The notes under the pieces: generated by a model
The model's input: only the letters and a program-made list of their open reading frames with translations
What the model was told of the DNA's origin: nothing
The model's database searches: none
Translations under genes and position numbers: made by a program
Source of the DNA: an uncultured Treponema sp.
GTDB lineage: Bacteria > Spirochaetota > Spirochaetia > Treponematales > Treponemataceae
DNA: 64,000 nt
Assembly: GCA_938039145.1 (NCBI GenBank)
Contig: CALHVG010000008.1
Coordinates: 1 to 64,000, forward strand
Direction: 5' to 3'
Shown: piece by piece, positions 62,929-64,000 of the stretch
How the letters are laid out: each line of letters begins with the position of its first letter
Numbering within the stretch: the stretch's first letter is position 1

Positions 62929-63321
62929 GGGAGGACACCAGCTCGGAGTTCGAAGCCCGCTGGTTTCCTCCCTTAAACCCACCTTCCTTGGGCACGACCA
63001 AAGGGGAACCCCCTTTGGAATCCCCGCCTTACAAGAATCGGGCTTTGTCCCGATTCTTGGGACGGACATAAGACCAACAATCCGATTAAGGACGCATTGT
63101 GATGACCGTCCTACTGTTTAGGGGCGCTGCCCCTAAAAACCCCGAATGGGTTGTGGAGTTTTTATCTGTTCTAAAGCCCCCCTGGTTGTTTCGTTATTTA
63201 GAAACCGGTCTTGGGCAATGTCGCCTGTCAAAGTATGCGTTATACAAGTTTGCCGCATGGCAAACTTGGGACGGGCATACAGCCGATAATCAAATGAACG
63301 TCTCCTTTAATATGCCCGTTC
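62929..63321 (+). repeat. Composite palindromic repeat, copy b
   Basis: Same module order as copy a: GGGAGGA-C-ACCAGC with GCTGGT-T-TCCTCCC (62929-62973); CCAAAGGGG/CCCCTTTGG (62998-63018); D1 (63032-63111); TTTAGGGGC-GCT-GCCCCTAAA (63117-63137); D2 (63245-63321). The small TAAAGGGC-type hairpin is inside this copy but at the front of copy a. Stems differ from copy a by paired changes. No gene is seen between the GGDEF-EAL gene and sufC. Confidence 0.85.
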
Positions 63322-63422
63322 GTTCTTTTACGTTATCTGTCTAAATCCTGATTTTTTAAATTCCTTTGCTTTTTCAAATGACTTTTAAAACATTGTAAAG
63401 ATTTTTCTTTTCTACTATTATT

Positions 63423-63441
63423 TAGTATATTTACAGTATAT
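63423..63441 (+). promoter_or_regulatory. Direct repeat before sufC
   Basis: AGTATATT-TAC-AGTATATT: an 8-bp direct repeat with an 11-bp (one helical turn) period, 29 bases before the sufC start. Possible operator or simply AT-rich promoter DNA. Confidence 0.3.
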
Positions 63442-63469
63442 TCAGGTTCATATTTTATTGGAGCAATTT

Positions 63470-64000
63470 ATGTCCTTACTTGATATAAAAAACATCAATG
63501 TCAGTGTTGAAGAAAAACAGATTCTGCATAATCTAAGTCTAAAGATAAATTCAGGGGAAACCCACGTGCTTATGGGACCGAACGGAGCCGGAAAATCCAC
63601 GCTTGGAAACGTGATAATGGGAAATCCGTTATATGCGATTTCGTCGGGGAAAATTTTCTTTGACGGAAAAGAAATTGACGAAGAATCGCCGGACGCAAGG
63701 GCAAAGGCGGGGATTTTTCTTTCGTTCCAGAACCCGCTTGAGATTCCGGGAATCAGCCTTGAAACCTTCATTCGTTCTGCGATTCAGCAAAAAACCGGAG
63801 AGCGGGTAAAACTTTTTCAGTTCCAGAAAGAACTCATCGAAAATATGAAACTTCTTTCGATGGACGAATCTTATGCAAAACGAGACCTGAACGTAGGTTT
63901 TTCAGGCGGAGAAAGAAAAAAAAGCGAAATCCTTCAGCTTTTAATGCTAAAACCAAGGCTTGCGATTCTTGACGAAACGGATTCCGGACTTGACGTGGAT
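63470..64000 (+). CDS. sufC: Fe-S cluster assembly ATPase SufC (partial, 3' end beyond window)
   Basis: First 177 codons of an ABC-type ATPase. Starts MSLLDIKNINVSVEEKQIL with GGAG six bases before the ATG. Walker A GPNGAGKSTLGN, the SufC-typical FLSFQNPLEIPGIS, signature FSGGERKKSEILQ and Walker B LAILDETDSGLDVD. SufC works with SufB and SufD to build Fe-S clusters in the cytoplasm; the partners should lie beyond the window edge. First gene of its unit, behind the repeat island. Confidence 0.95.
   Translation, partial: MSLLDIKNINVSVEEKQILHNLSLKINSGETHVLMGPNGAGKSTLGNVIMGNPLYAISSGKIFFDGKEIDEESPDARAKAGIFLSFQNPLEIPGISLETFIRSAIQQKTGERVKLFQFQKELIENMKLLSMDESYAKRDLNVGFSGGERKKSEILQLLMLKPRLAILDETDSGLDVD

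Noticed and set aside
63099..63344. Open frames inside the composite repeats (also 59169-59360)
   Set aside because: The similar frames in both copies follow from the repeat similarity; stop positions and loops vary as in non-coding structure.
56648..63345. Insertion sequence or integron cassettes
   Set aside because: No transposase or integrase gene, no recognisable IS ends, target duplications or attC-type sites are visible in the window.

Overview
The window looks like chromosome of a saccharolytic Treponema (Spirochaetota). Pointers are the flagellar operon order flgB-flgC-fliE-fliF-fliG-fliH-fliI-fliJ, the periplasmic-flagellum style gene set, lipoprotein and OmpA-type surface proteins, and a starch-degrading cluster. 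I could not assign a species. No rRNA, tRNA, transposase, prophage or CRISPR array was recognised.

Layout. 0-6.4 kb (minus strand): valS, an HD hydrolase, nadE and rlmJ, tightly coupled. 6.5-9.5 kb (plus): a small membrane methyltransferase and a TGS/P-loop nucleoside kinase, separated by a 322-bp array of fourteen 23-bp hairpin units. 9.5-17.3 kb (minus): the flagellar basal-body/export operon, with an extra small gene between fliF and fliG and a sigma-28-like promoter in front of flgB. 17.3-25 kb (minus): secreted alpha-amylase, a family-5 solute-binding lipoprotein, a DppB-type permease, a natural permease-ATPase fusion and a DUF5718-like gene. 25.1-32.4 kb (minus): pullulanase followed by a MalE-MalF-MalG importer whose two permeases carry unusual cysteine-bearing extracytoplasmic inserts. 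32.5-37.9 kb: dus, DUF975 protein, sppA, recX, rplM-rpsI, a small membrane protein and an outer-membrane-type gene broken by an amber codon. 38.3-42.5 kb (plus): potABCD. 42.9-47.3 kb (plus): murE-ddl-murD. 47.3-56.6 kb: EamA exporter, hsp20 behind a strong sigma-54 promoter, hisH-hisF, queD, recQ, a Holliday-junction-type nuclease, an OmpA-domain protein and argS.

56.6-63.4 kb is an accessory island: a fragment of a GGDEF-EAL gene, a leucine-rich-repeat lipoprotein gene with an in-frame amber codon, an AT-rich NYN-domain gene, the intact GGDEF-EAL gene, two more 23-bp-period hairpin arrays and several families of palindromic intergenic repeats whose stems change in a compensating way between copies. 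The window ends inside sufC.

How the genes work together: pullulanase and amylase cut starch outside the cytoplasm, and MalEFG (perhaps also the family-5 system) imports the products. valS/argS, rplM/rpsI, rlmJ, dus and queD serve translation; murE/ddl/murD build the peptidoglycan precursor; flgB-fliJ build the motor. The least explained signals are the covarying hairpin repeats, the small FliG-N/FliF-tail hybrid protein, the cysteine inserts in MalF/MalG, and a glutamine-dependent NAD synthetase that lacks its nucleophile.
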